A DNA stretch of 28,918 nucleotides from Phocaeicola plebeius (GCA_004558305.1 SFDG01000051.1:1-28918); one strand, 5' to 3'. Counted from the stretch's first letter, positions 1 to 7,797 are shown. Translations and numbers: made by a program. Notes: generated by a model from the letters alone, not told the origin.

Positions 1-8
1 GACGAAAC

Positions 9-134
9 TGTAGGGGCAGACCTATGTGTCTGCCCGGAAACATCCACCTCGGCATCCGGGCGGACACGCAGGTCCGCCCCTACAGCGTCATCATCGAATT
101 GTTTAACACAACGTGTGATGGGGACTACCAATGA
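9..134. repeat. REP-like hairpin repeat, copy A
   Basis: A long imperfect palindrome pairs positions 9-37 with 56-84 (only two mismatches apart from G-T pairs) around an 18-nt loop. It is followed by the tail GAATTGTTTAACACAACGTG and then TGATG. The same tail and the core GTAGGGGCAGACCT recur at 317-446 and 9785-9922, so this is one copy of an interspersed family. No reading frame is conserved. It lies beyond the 3' end of the GH31 gene. A role as transcript end or mRNA stabiliser is inference. Confidence 0.75.
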
Positions 135-255
135 CGAGTTGACAAATTGTCATTATCAAATCGTTTCACACCGGTCGGTTTTGGTTTTCCATTCCAGCAG
201 TTGTTGATATATACTTCTTTCCATATTGAAAACAAATCATTTACACTGCAAATAT

Positions 256-308
256 ACACTTTTTCGAGGATTCAATCAGTAAAAACCAACACTTTTTCGA
301 GGATTCAA
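256..308. repeat. 20-bp direct repeat pair
   Basis: The 20-mer ACACTTTTTCGAGGATTCAA occurs exactly at 256-275 and 289-308, start to start 33 bp, between REP-like copies A and B. It lies in A/T-rich DNA without a convincing gene. It may be the remnant of a small duplication or a protein-binding repeat; the sequence alone does not say which. Confidence 0.7.
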
Positions 309-316
309 ATAGTATT

Positions 317-446
317 TGAACACAAAGGGCACAAAGGGAATAAATCAAGGCGTATCATGCCAAACGCCGTAGGGGCAGACCTGCGTGTCTGCTCCTACGG
401 CGTCATCTTCGAATCGTTTCACACAACGTGTGATGCGGCCTCAGTA
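317..446. repeat. REP-like hairpin repeat, copy B
   Basis: The copy starts with CACAAAGGGCACAAAGGG (321-338). It then has a 16-bp hairpin pairing 365-380 with 387-402 around the loop CTGCGT, and ends with the short palindrome TCACACAACGTGTGA (419-433). Copy C at 9785-9922 has the same three blocks in the same order. The copy lies about 30 bp past the GH31 stop codon, so its hairpin may end or protect that transcript; that role is inference. Confidence 0.8.
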
Positions 447-472
447 TGATAAGGGAAGAAGAGAAACGGGAA

Positions 473-3400
473 TCACTTCAAGTCAGTCCCCCGCTTCTCG
501 TTCAGGTCCTTGTCCACCAGGATGATGTCCTTCACCGGCAGATCCACCTTGACGGTCTGCTTCGCCTTGAAGCGGATGACCATCAAGTCTGTGTCCCCTT
601 CGAGGAAATCCTGCCAGCCGATGTTGACGAACGTAGGATAGAGTGCCTTCTGGCCGTTGGAGTGCAAGCGGTCGTAGGTGAGGTTCCGCATATACTTCAT
701 GCCCTTCGCCTCGATGCCGACGAACTCCAGCTGCTGGGCATCGTAGGGGATGGCAAAGCTCAGTGCATTGACCGAGCGCAAGCCCTTGCCCGACACGCGC
801 AGTTCGAACTCCTCGCCCGCCTGTACGGAAGTCTTCGACGGCACCACCACAAGTTCGCCGTCCACTTCCGGCACCTTGCTGCCGCTCACGCCGCCTTCCA
901 GTTCGACTGCCACGGTCGAGATGTCGTAGGCATCAATCAGTCCGTTATCGTTCAGGTCGCCCTTGCTGATGTAGCCCTCGAAGTCCTTGTCGCCCCGGCG
1001 CAGACCGGTATAGTTCATATAGGAAGTCAGGTCGTTCTCATCGACCGCCTTGTCCTGGTTGATGTCACCCGGAATGAAACTTTCCGTACCCGGCACACGG
1101 AACACATACAGTTCGCGACCCGAACCGTAACCGCCCTTCGCCTCGGTGACGGAGAGCTTGACGTAACGTGCCAGCGGACGCTCCTGGAAAAAGAAAGTCT
1201 TCGGCTCGATGCCCGTCCAGTCGAACGTACCTGCTTCCGTCCACGTCACCTTGTCCAAGCTGTAGTAGACGGTACCCTTGCCCAACGTACCGTTGCCGCC
1301 GTCCAGACGGGGCAGGTACTGGAACTTGTCGAGCTGGCTCACGCACTTCGTATCGACCACCAGATCGAACGGCACGGCGGTCTTGCCCCATTCGGTGTGC
1401 CACATATCGCTCTCGTCGAAGTTGAAGAAGCGGTTCAGCCGCTGGCCGCGCTGGTCGGTGCAAGTGGTCATGCCCCGCATGTTGTGGATGGCAAACTCCA
1501 GCGGGTCGGACTTCGTCGTGACGCTCACTTCGGTCCACGGAGAAACGCCGGCAGCATTCACCGCCCGCACCTGCAGGGAGTAGGTGGTTTCGGGCGTAAG
1601 GTCACCGATTTCCAGTTCCGTATCGCGGATGGTACTGTAGGTCATGCCGTTGAACAGGATTTCGTAATAGTCGGCTTCGGGTACCTGTTTCCACGACGGA
1701 GTGACGGCATACGCCTGGATATTGTCCTCCTTCACCGCTGCCTTCGGGGCCGTCAGTGCCCCTGTCTTCTGCAACAGGGCATTGGCCGGGGCATAGACAA
1801 AGCCGGTCAGCTGCAAGGTCACTGCCTGTGAGGTGATATCGGCAGCAGCCAGCTTCACGTGGAGCAACGGATTCTTGGTCACCTTCAGGTCGGCCATCTC
1901 GCTGCCCGGTGTGGCAAAGCGGTTCAGTTCGGGAGCCTCCTCGTAGAAATAGACATTCTCGCCCTGCTCCAGTGCCTCTATCGAACCGACAGGAGTCAGT
2001 TTCACTTTCGCACCGCCGATGGTGGCCGCCAGTTTCTTGGGCTGTCCGGTCACGTTGATGCGGAACACCGTTGACTTGCGAGTTTCCATGCCGCTGAAGG
2101 TGCCCGTCGTCGGAGACACGCTGATGTCTACCTTGTCGCCCGTCTGGACGGAACGTATCAGGGTGGAAGCCGATTCGCCCCGCAGGTACGCCTGCGAAAC
2201 ACCGTCATCGTCGTATTCCGTGAATTCGGACGTACCATAGGGATAGAGTTCATAGATGCGGACACTGCGGTCCCAGTCCTTGGGCTGGTTGTGGGCCTTC
2301 GTCACGGGTAGGATGGCGCCCTGCTTGATGAAGAACGGCAGCTTCCAGAGCGGTGCCTCGTAATGGTTGATGATGCGTCCGCCCTCATAGACCTGACCGG
2401 TGAAGTAATCTACCCAGTTGCCTTCGGGCAGGTAGATGTGGTTGCGCACATCGTTGCCCTTTTCGTCCATGCGGGTCGCCTGGTAGATGGGAGCCACGAG
2501 AATAGACGGACCGTAGAGATACTGGTAGCGGGTGGCGGTGCCCAGCGTATAAGGATTCTCCCCGTCTAGGAACATGGCCCGCATCATCGGTTTGCCGTCG
2601 ATGGCCTCGTGGGCGATGCTGTAGGCATACGGCATCAGCATGGACTTCAGCTTCAGGTACCAGCGGTTGATGGAGGCGGCCGGTTCGCCCAGGATATGCG
2701 GGTATTTCGGGTTCGAGCCCCATCCGTCCATGTTCAGCTGCATGGGTGTGAAGGTCTTCCACTGGAAGTCGCGCACGTTCACCGGCACGTTCTGTCCGCC
2801 GAAGATACCGTCCATGTCCGAAGTGATGTTAGGCTGGCCCGACAAGCCCGATCCGATATAAGTGGGGATATGGAAACGGATGTATTCCCACTCGCCGCCG
2901 GTCTGGTCGCCCGACCAGATGGTGGCATAGCGCTGCGTGCCGGCCCATCCGTCGAGGGAGATGATGAAGGGACGGGCATCCTGGCCGTAGTAGGGCATGA
3001 TCTGTGCCACATCTGCCACGCCGTTCAGTCCGAACGAGTAGCCGTCACCCACCCAGGCCACGTCGGTCTTGAGCACCCGCACGCCGGCATCGCGCACTTC
3101 CTTCACAATGTCACGCTGGAGCAAGGCTTCCACCCCTTTCTTCGGGTGCAGGTCCGACTGGGTCCACAGACCGATTTCCACGCCGTGCTGACGGGCATAG
3201 TCGCCCAGTTCCTTCAGGTTCTGCACATTGCCATCGAGGGTCGGTGTCTGTCCGTAGCCCGCTCCGTAGCCGTCGTTCGGCAGAATCCAGCCGAACGGCA
3301 TGTCGTGCGCCGCATAGCGGTCGATGACCGCACGGGCCGAGAACTGGTAATTGCCTTTCTCGCCATTGAGCGATTCCTTGGTGCCGCCGTTGTCTTTCTG

Positions 3401-4342
3401 GCTCTCCTTGTATTTCTTTCCGTCCTCGAACAGGATTCCCTTTTCGTCCTCCTTCCAGTAGTCGCGGTTGTAGGCATTGAGGTGGCCTTCGTAGAACCCG
3501 AACTTCGGGATCAGCACGGGATGACCCGTCAGCTGGTAGAAGTCGTTCAGCAAGGCCACGGGGGTTTCGTCCACCATGAAGAACACATCGAGGTAGGGTG
3601 CATCGTGCGAGAGGACCACCTCTCCCTTCTTCGTCGCACCGAAGTCATAGTGTCCCTGGGCAAACGTGTGCCACATCACTCCGTACCCTGCCGTTGACCA
3701 ATAGAAAGGAGTCGGCGAGGCCACTCCCCCGTCGGTCCACTGGTTGGTATTGACAATCTTGATTTTCTTGCCCTTGTGGGAGAAGCGTCCGTTCTGCACA
3801 CCGCCGCCATAGAAATATTCGTCGGGCTGCTCCGCCAGCCGCAGAGTGACGCGGTTCTCCTCGAAGGACACGGGAGCCGACGAAGCTACCACCACCTTGC
3901 CGGTACGTTTGTCGGTCAGGGTAAACAGCGATGACCGCTTGTCGATATCCACCTGCATCACCTCCGTCGACAGGGTAATCTTCCCGTCGGCATCGGTCAG
4001 CTGCAGCCTGCCTACTTCCTTGCGCGGCTGGTCCACCAAGATCTGGGCCGGCGGATTGGCTGCGGGATTTCGCACAATACCGCCCTGCGGGTCCTGGAAC
4101 AGTCGGAACATGTTCTCGCCGTAGAAATCTAAGGTCACTCGCTGCTGATTGGCATAAATCAGTTCGACAGTCGTCGGATTCATCTGCACGACCCCCTGAA
4201 GGGCCACTACGGGCTGCTGCTGGCCGGTTTGTACCTGCTGCAGACCGGCCGGAACCGATACTGCTGCGACGGGCAGAGCCACTCCCGTCAGGCATGCGGG
4301 CACGCAAAAGGCCCACTTCCATGTCTTGTCATTCAGTTTCAT
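473..4342 (-). CDS. Secreted multidomain GH31 glycosidase with dockerin and cohesin-like modules
   Basis: This 1289-aa protein has a signal peptide (about 1-28, no lipobox). A GH31 N-terminal beta domain follows (about 55-275), then a TIM barrel (about 275-600) and C-terminal beta domains. The nucleophile is probably D427 in LKTDVAWVG and the acid/base D479 in WSGDQTGGEW. Further modules are FN3 (about 864-944), an F5/8C or CBM32-like domain (about 950-1083), a two-repeat type I dockerin (about 1090-1148, PGDINQDKAVDEND and KGDLNDNGLIDAYD) and a cohesin-like domain (about 1160-1289). From memory, the barrel motifs resemble the GH31_18 alpha-N-acetylgalactosaminidases of gut bacteria rather than alpha-glucosidases, so removal of terminal alpha-GalNAc from mucin or blood-group A glycans is the favoured activity; alpha-glucosidase or xylosidase remains possible. 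It appears monocistronic, with no SusC/SusD pair beside it. Confidence 0.9.
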   Translation of the reverse strand: MKLNDKTWKWAFCVPACLTGVALPVAAVSVPAGLQQVQTGQQQPVVALQGVVQMNPTTVELIYANQQRVTLDFYGENMFRLFQDPQGGIVRNPAANPPAQILVDQPRKEVGRLQLTDADGKITLSTEVMQVDIDKRSSLFTLTDKRTGKVVVASSAPVSFEENRVTLRLAEQPDEYFYGGGVQNGRFSHKGKKIKIVNTNQWTDGGVASPTPFYWSTAGYGVMWHTFAQGHYDFGATKKGEVVLSHDAPYLDVFFMVDETPVALLNDFYQLTGHPVLIPKFGFYEGHLNAYNRDYWKEDEKGILFEDGKKYKESQKDNGGTKESLNGEKGNYQFSARAVIDRYAAHDMPFGWILPNDGYGAGYGQTPTLDGNVQNLKELGDYARQHGVEIGLWTQSDLHPKKGVEALLQRDIVKEVRDAGVRVLKTDVAWVGDGYSFGLNGVADVAQIMPYYGQDARPFIISLDGWAGTQRYATIWSGDQTGGEWEYIRFHIPTYIGSGLSGQPNITSDMDGIFGGQNVPVNVRDFQWKTFTPMQLNMDGWGSNPKYPHILGEPAASINRWYLKLKSMLMPYAYSIAHEAIDGKPMMRAMFLDGENPYTLGTATRYQYLYGPSILVAPIYQATRMDEKGNDVRNHIYLPEGNWVDYFTGQVYEGGRIINHYEAPLWKLPFFIKQGAILPVTKAHNQPKDWDRSVRIYELYPYGTSEFTEYDDDGVSQAYLRGESASTLIRSVQTGDKVDISVSPTTGTFSGMETRKSTVFRINVTGQPKKLAATIGGAKVKLTPVGSIEALEQGENVYFYEEAPELNRFATPGSEMADLKVTKNPLLHVKLAAADITSQAVTLQLTGFVYAPANALLQKTGALTAPKAAVKEDNIQAYAVTPSWKQVPEADYYEILFNGMTYSTIRDTELEIGDLTPETTYSLQVRAVNAAGVSPWTEVSVTTKSDPLEFAIHNMRGMTTCTDQRGQRLNRFFNFDESDMWHTEWGKTAVPFDLVVDTKCVSQLDKFQYLPRLDGGNGTLGKGTVYYSLDKVTWTEAGTFDWTGIEPKTFFFQERPLARYVKLSVTEAKGGYGSGRELYVFRVPGTESFIPGDINQDKAVDENDLTSYMNYTGLRRGDKDFEGYISKGDLNDNGLIDAYDISTVAVELEGGVSGSKVPEVDGELVVVPSKTSVQAGEEFELRVSGKGLRSVNALSFAIPYDAQQLEFVGIEAKGMKYMRNLTYDRLHSNGQKALYPTFVNIGWQDFLEGDTDLMVIRFKAKQTVKVDLPVKDIILVDKDLNEKRGTDLK

Positions 4343-4382
4343 GAAACAATCGTTATTAAGGTTATGTTTTTCTTCAGATGCA

Positions 4383-4390
4383 CAAAGATA
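4383..4390 (-). promoter_or_regulatory. -7 box of the GH31 promoter
   Basis: TATCTTTG on the minus strand lies about 40 bp before the GH31 start and matches the Bacteroidales -7 form TAnnTTTG. No clear TTG sits at the usual distance. A small inverted repeat (CCCGA/TCGGG, 4398-4414) overlaps the -33 region and may be the weak transcript end of queH or an operator. Confidence 0.6.
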
Positions 4391-4427
4391 GCAAATCCCG
4401 AGTTGACATCGGGAAATTTAATTGATT

Positions 4428-5018
4428 TTAAGCCTCTTTTTCTGTTCTCATACTGAATTCGCAGCCACAATACTGCTGGTTGTAGAATCCGTATTCCTTG
4501 ATGATGGCCGACCGGCGTTCGCTCAGGCCGCCTTTCCGCCAGTTCTGCTCCCACCACACCACATCGGGAAACGGCTCGACAGCAAAATGTCCGGCCTCGT
4601 TGATTTGGTCCAGGCTTTTCCAACGGGAGGAAGCCAAGGTGGTGGTGATCAGCGAGAACCCGTGCTCATGCGCATAGCGGGCCGTTTCCCGCAGCCGCAG
4701 CTTGAAGCAGTTCAGACACCGCCCTCCCCGCTCCGGCTCTTCCTCCAGTCCGCGGACGGCACACCGCCAGGCCTCATGGTCGTAGTCGGCATCCACGATG
4801 TCCAGTTCCAACGACCGGGCGTAGCGGGTACACTCGTCCTTGCGGATCAGGTATTCTTCCTGCGGATAGATATTCGGGTTGCAATAGTAAATGACCGGCC
4901 GCACTCCGTGCTGCAGCAGGCATTCGATAATGGCCGACGAACAAGGGGCGCAACAGGTATGGAGCAACACCCGGTCTGCGCCGCCCGGCACCTCCAGTTC
5001 CCATTTCTTCTTTTTCAT
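4428..5018 (-). CDS. queH: Epoxyqueuosine reductase QueH
   Basis: QueH reduces epoxyqueuosine in tRNA to queuosine, the last step of Q synthesis, and replaces the unrelated cobalamin enzyme QueG. The 196-aa protein carries the family cysteines: HTCCAPC (C22, C23, C26), RCLNCFK (C101, C104) and QYCGC (C184, C186), plus YYCNPNIYP and TTTLASSRWKS. These cysteines bind the Fe-S cluster and metal site. The start at 5018 is preferred over an upstream ATG because MKKKKWELEV precedes the first conserved block and its ATG overlaps the stop of the GNAT gene as ATGA, a classic coupling arrangement. No other queuosine gene is in the window. Confidence 0.93.
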   Translation of the reverse strand: MKKKKWELEVPGGADRVLLHTCCAPCSSAIIECLLQHGVRPVIYYCNPNIYPQEEYLIRKDECTRYARSLELDIVDADYDHEAWRCAVRGLEEEPERGGRCLNCFKLRLRETARYAHEHGFSLITTTLASSRWKSLDQINEAGHFAVEPFPDVVWWEQNWRKGGLSERRSAIIKEYGFYNQQYCGCEFSMRTEKEA

Positions 5019-5542
5019 GATTCTGCAGATGAAGGGTCCGTAAAGAGGGTGCGCTGGTAGGCAATCCGAGGAGTCCCGTTGGCGACATAGACGATGCCGC
5101 ACCGCTGGAAGCCGCAACGCTCAGCCAGCCGCTGCATGACCCGGTTGTCGGCATGGGTATCGATGCGCAGGTTGCCGCACTGTGCTCCGCACCAGTCGAT
5201 GCAGATTTTTCCGATGCCTTTCACGGTCCCGTCTGATGCCAGCCGGTGAATCACATAGTAGGGCGCATCGTTCAGCCACTGACCGTCGTCGATGCGGTCG
5301 TAGAACGGGTCGGGACTGGGCAGGAAACAGAATGTGGCCACCACCCTTCCCTGCGCGGTGCAACACGCATAGCAATGCGCCAGACGGATCTCCCGCTCAA
5401 TCAATTCGCGCTGCGGATAGCCGTTTACCCACTGGTTCGGGTTGCCCGATGCCGCCATGAACCGCCGCGCCTGCTCGAATATTTCCATCAGGCGGTCCAG
5501 GTCGGCCGGCTCCGCCTTACGAATTGTTATCTCCATTTTCAT
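5015..5542 (-). CDS. GNAT-family N-acetyltransferase
   Basis: This is a 175-aa cytosolic acetyltransferase of the GNAT fold, using acetyl-CoA to acetylate an unknown amine. The C-terminal half has the typical run from VKGIGKICIDWC to the RIDTHADNRVMQRLAERCGF block (about residues 108-150), where GNAT proteins place the CoA-binding loop and last helix. The start is at 5542 (MKMEITIRKAEPAD), since residues upstream of it do not look like protein; an alternative ATG lies at 5536. Its stop overlaps the queH start by 4 nt, so the two are probably translated together. A functional link to queuosine is not known. Confidence 0.85.
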   Translation of the reverse strand: MKMEITIRKAEPADLDRLMEIFEQARRFMAASGNPNQWVNGYPQRELIEREIRLAHCYACCTAQGRVVATFCFLPSPDPFYDRIDDGQWLNDAPYYVIHRLASDGTVKGIGKICIDWCGAQCGNLRIDTHADNRVMQRLAERCGFQRCGIVYVANGTPRIAYQRTLFTDPSSAES

Positions 5543-5563
5543 CGTTGATTGGTTAGTTGGGAG

Positions 5564-5571
5564 CAAAATTA
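5564..5571 (-). promoter_or_regulatory. Possible -7 box for the GNAT-queH operon
   Basis: TAATTTTG on the minus strand fits TAnnTTTG and lies 21 bp before the GNAT start. A T-run about 19 bp further upstream is a weak match to the -33 element. Confidence 0.5.
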
Positions 5572-5622
5572 GCGGTTTCTCCCTAAAAATGCAGGAAAAA
5601 CAAAAAATATTTTGCCAAACTC

Positions 5623-5653
5623 TTGCGGGTTTCACAAAAAGTCTCTACCTTTG
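5623..5653 (+). promoter_or_regulatory. Promoter of tRNA-Ala
   Basis: TTG (5623-5625) and TACCTTTG (5646-5653) are spaced by 20 bp, a clear Bacteroidales sigma-ABfr promoter. The -7 box ends 20 bp before the tRNA. Confidence 0.8.
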
Positions 5654-5673
5654 CAACGCAATCAGAAAAAGAC

Positions 5674-5747
5674 GGGGCATTAGCTCATCTGGCTAGAGCG
5701 TTTGACTGGCAGTCAAGAGGTGGCAGGTTCGAGTCCTGTATGCTCCA
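5674..5747 (+). tRNA. tRNA-Ala(GGC)
   Basis: The cloverleaf is complete. The acceptor stem is GGGGCAT with ATGCTCC, the D arm is GCTC/GAGC, and the anticodon stem TTTGA/TCAAG encloses the loop CTGGCAG with anticodon GGC (5708-5710). The T arm is GCAGG-TTCGAGT-CCTGT. The discriminator is A5747 and the following bases are CAA, so the CCA end is not encoded. GGC reads GCC alanine codons. It has its own promoter and a terminator 8 bp downstream. Confidence 0.95.
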
Positions 5748-5754
5748 CAACAAG

Positions 5755-5792
5755 AAAGCGGTTGGTATTCACTATCAACCGCTTTTCTTTTT
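5755..5792 (+). terminator. Intrinsic terminator after tRNA-Ala
   Basis: A perfect 10-bp stem (AAAGCGGTTG at 5755-5764 with CAACCGCTTT at 5776-5785) is followed by TCTTTTTATT. It overlaps the 3' end of the convergent AraC gene (stop at 5791) and may serve both transcripts. Confidence 0.85.
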
Positions 5793-6690
5793 ATTCCGCT
5801 GTCCCTTGGTCGGGCTGCTCCATTCCGCCGAAGCCGGAATGCTGGTCGCGGTATTGCTGGGGCGTCATGCCGGCATACCGCTTGAAGAGCTTGCTGAAAT
5901 ACGAACCGTCTTCGTAGCCCATCTGCAAGGCAACCTCCTTGACCAGACAATCCGTCGTGACCAACAGCAGTTCGGCGGCCTCCATCTTCTTGTTGGTCAG
6001 GTAAACATTGGGAGTCTCCCCGGTCTCTTTCTTGAACGAGCGGATAAAGTGGTCTTTCGACATGCAGGCCATGTCGGCCAGCTGCTCGATGTCAATCGGC
6101 GAACAGATGTGCTGGCGGATGTAAGACAGCACGTGCAGCAGCCGGCGGTCGGACACTTCGGCCTTCGGAACTGCCAGTTTCAGGAAGCGCGAGAGCAGGA
6201 CGAACAGGATGCCCCGGCTCTCCACCTTGTCGCAGAACGGCCGGCGCACATTCAGCTGGATGTTGCTGACGAGCGTCTGGTGGTTGTCGTACACCGCAGG
6301 ATTCGACCGCGGAAGTTTCAGGAACGGATTGATGGCGGCCAGCCGTTTCATCAGTTCGACATCGTAAGGGCAGGCTTCTACCTCTACCGGAAAGTCCCAC
6401 TCGTCCAGAATGCCGGTGCCGCCGTCGGGCTTCTCGTAGATGTGGAGGTAGTAGTGCGAGAAGGTGGAATCGCACAGGTAGGTGTGCGCCGTGAAGGCCG
6501 GTATATAATAAAGGTGGCCTGGCGTGAGTGAATAGGTTCCCCCGGGCAACCGGACCCGTGCCGAACCTTCCATGACAAGGTAGAGCCGCGCAAAGGGACT
6601 GCGTACATTCTTCCAGTTCCAGTCGGCATTATGGTAGGCAAAACCCACATTCAGTGTGTACAAATGCAGTTGATCGATGGGATAGTTCAT
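5791..6690 (-). CDS. AraC-family transcriptional regulator
   Basis: This 299-aa cytosolic regulator has an N-terminal cupin-like ligand domain (about 30-90, with LTPGHLYYIPAFTAHTY) and a C-terminal double helix-turn-helix domain (about 186-282, with IDIEQLADMACMSKDHFIRS and VALQMGYEDGSYFSKLFKRY then GMTPQQYR). It is transcribed away from the aldo/keto reductase operon with 171 bp between the two starts. That is the usual layout for a sugar-responsive activator of a neighbouring catabolic operon, so control of 6862-9783 by an intermediate sugar is inferred. The ligand cannot be read from sequence. Confidence 0.93.
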   Translation of the reverse strand: MNYPIDQLHLYTLNVGFAYHNADWNWKNVRSPFARLYLVMEGSARVRLPGGTYSLTPGHLYYIPAFTAHTYLCDSTFSHYYLHIYEKPDGGTGILDEWDFPVEVEACPYDVELMKRLAAINPFLKLPRSNPAVYDNHQTLVSNIQLNVRRPFCDKVESRGILFVLLSRFLKLAVPKAEVSDRRLLHVLSYIRQHICSPIDIEQLADMACMSKDHFIRSFKKETGETPNVYLTNKKMEAAELLLVTTDCLVKEVALQMGYEDGSYFSKLFKRYAGMTPQQYRDQHSGFGGMEQPDQGTAE

Positions 6691-6712
6691 GACTCATTAT
6701 ACTTTAGGCAGA

Positions 6713-6720
6713 CAAAGATA
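6713..6720 (-). promoter_or_regulatory. -7 box of the AraC gene
   Basis: TATCTTTG on the minus strand ends 22 bp before the start codon. The nearest TTG upstream is about 25 bp away, longer than the usual 19-21 bp, so the promoter may be weak or activator-dependent. Confidence 0.55.
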
Positions 6721-6783
6721 AGCGTTCCCGACGAAATTCCATGGGCAACAGGGAATTTTCTGCAACAAGGTGCCGACATTTTT

Positions 6784-6836
6784 ACATCCGATGCCGTTAT
6801 CCTTCCACAGACATCCGGGACAAACCGCTACCTTTG
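6784..6836 (+). promoter_or_regulatory. Operon promoter with possible AraC sites
   Basis: TACCTTTG (6829-6836) is a good -7 box 25 bp before the aldo/keto reductase start, but there is no TTG at the -33 position. Instead ACATCCG occurs twice upstream (6784-6790 and 6811-6817, 27 bp apart). A missing -33 element with upstream direct repeats fits an AraC-activated promoter. The repeats are short and could be chance. Confidence 0.45.
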
Positions 6837-6861
6837 CAGTCATCTAAAACAGCAAGAAGTT

Positions 6862-7797
6862 ATGGTATATAATGAATTAGGAAAAACCGGGATGCGCCTG
6901 TCGCAGCTGGGTTTCGGAGCCTCCTCCTTGGGAGGCGTGTTCCGGGGCATTCGGGAAAGCGAAGGCATCGAAGCGGTGTTGGCTGCCATCGAAGGCGGCA
7001 TCAACTTCATCGATGTATCTCCCTATTATGGCCACCAGAAGGCAGAGACCGTACTGGGAAAGGCCCTGCAGCAGCTGCCCCGCGACGGCTATTACCTCTC
7101 GACCAAGGTGGGCCGCTACGGCAAGGACGGGGTCAACCTGTGGGACTACTCCGCCCGACGTGCCCAGGAGAGTGTCTACGAAAGCATGGAACGCCTGCAC
7201 ATCGACCACATTGACCTGATCAACGTGCACGATGTGGAGTTTGCCGACCTGCACCAGGTGGTGGAAGAGACGCTGCCTGCCCTGGTAGAACTAAGAGACC
7301 AGGGAGTGGTGGGCCATGTAGGCATCACCGACCTGCAGCCCGAGAACCTGCGTTGGGTCGTGGAACACTCCGCACCGGGCACTGTGGAGAGCGTGCTCAA
7401 CTTCTGCCACTATTGCCTCAATGACGACCTGCTGGTGGACTACCTCGACTTTTTCGAGGAAAGGGGCATCGGGGTCATCAACGCCTCCCCCTTCTCCATG
7501 GGACTGCTGTCCACCCGCGGTGCACCCGACTGGCATCCGGCTCCCCAGGCCTTGAAGGAGGCCTGCGCACGGGCCGCTGCCTACTGCCAGCAAAAGGGCT
7601 ACCCCATCGACAAGCTGGCCGTACAGTATGCCACGAGTCTCAACCCGCGCATCGCCACCACCCTCTTCAGCAGTGCCAGCCCGGCGAATGTGAAGAAGAA
7701 CATCGATTATGTGAACGAACCCATCGACCCGACCCTTGTGGAAGAGGTGAAAGCCCTTATCGGCGACCAGCTGCGGGTAAGATGGAAGAACAGCTAA
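6862..7797 (+). CDS. Aldo/keto reductase, L-fucose/L-galactose dehydrogenase-like
   Basis: This 311-aa NAD(P)-dependent oxidoreductase of the AKR TIM-barrel family shows the catalytic tetrad D51, Y56 (DVSPYYG), K82 (STKVGRYG) and H123 (INVHDVEF). It resembles the L-galactose/L-fucose dehydrogenase branch, which oxidises the sugar at C1 to a lactone. The start at ATG 6862 gives MVYNELGKTGMRLSQ, the standard AKR N-terminus; in-frame codons upstream cover the promoter and are not coding. It is first of three genes, with 19 bp to a lactonase-type amidohydrolase, which supports a dehydrogenase-lactonase sequence. The substrate (L-fucose, L-galactose or D-arabinose) is inferred. Confidence 0.88.
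   Translation: MVYNELGKTGMRLSQLGFGASSLGGVFRGIRESEGIEAVLAAIEGGINFIDVSPYYGHQKAETVLGKALQQLPRDGYYLSTKVGRYGKDGVNLWDYSARRAQESVYESMERLHIDHIDLINVHDVEFADLHQVVEETLPALVELRDQGVVGHVGITDLQPENLRWVVEHSAPGTVESVLNFCHYCLNDDLLVDYLDFFEERGIGVINASPFSMGLLSTRGAPDWHPAPQALKEACARAAAYCQQKGYPIDKLAVQYATSLNPRIATTLFSSASPANVKKNIDYVNEPIDPTLVEEVKALIGDQLRVRWKNS

Noticed and set aside
147..449. 100-codon open frame before the GH31 3' end
   Set aside because: It runs through the 20-bp direct repeat and the copy B hairpin, so the repeats explain its sequence; no protein-like pattern is seen.
446..1831. 461-codon open frame on the plus strand
   Set aside because: It is antisense to the GH31 gene, which has a signal peptide and clear domains in this region. 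The open frame comes from the G/C-biased third positions of the real gene.
4428..5018. QueG as the identity of the queuosine enzyme
   Set aside because: QueG is a larger cobalamin and Fe-S protein. The 196-aa length and the CCAPC, CLNC and CGC motifs fit QueH.
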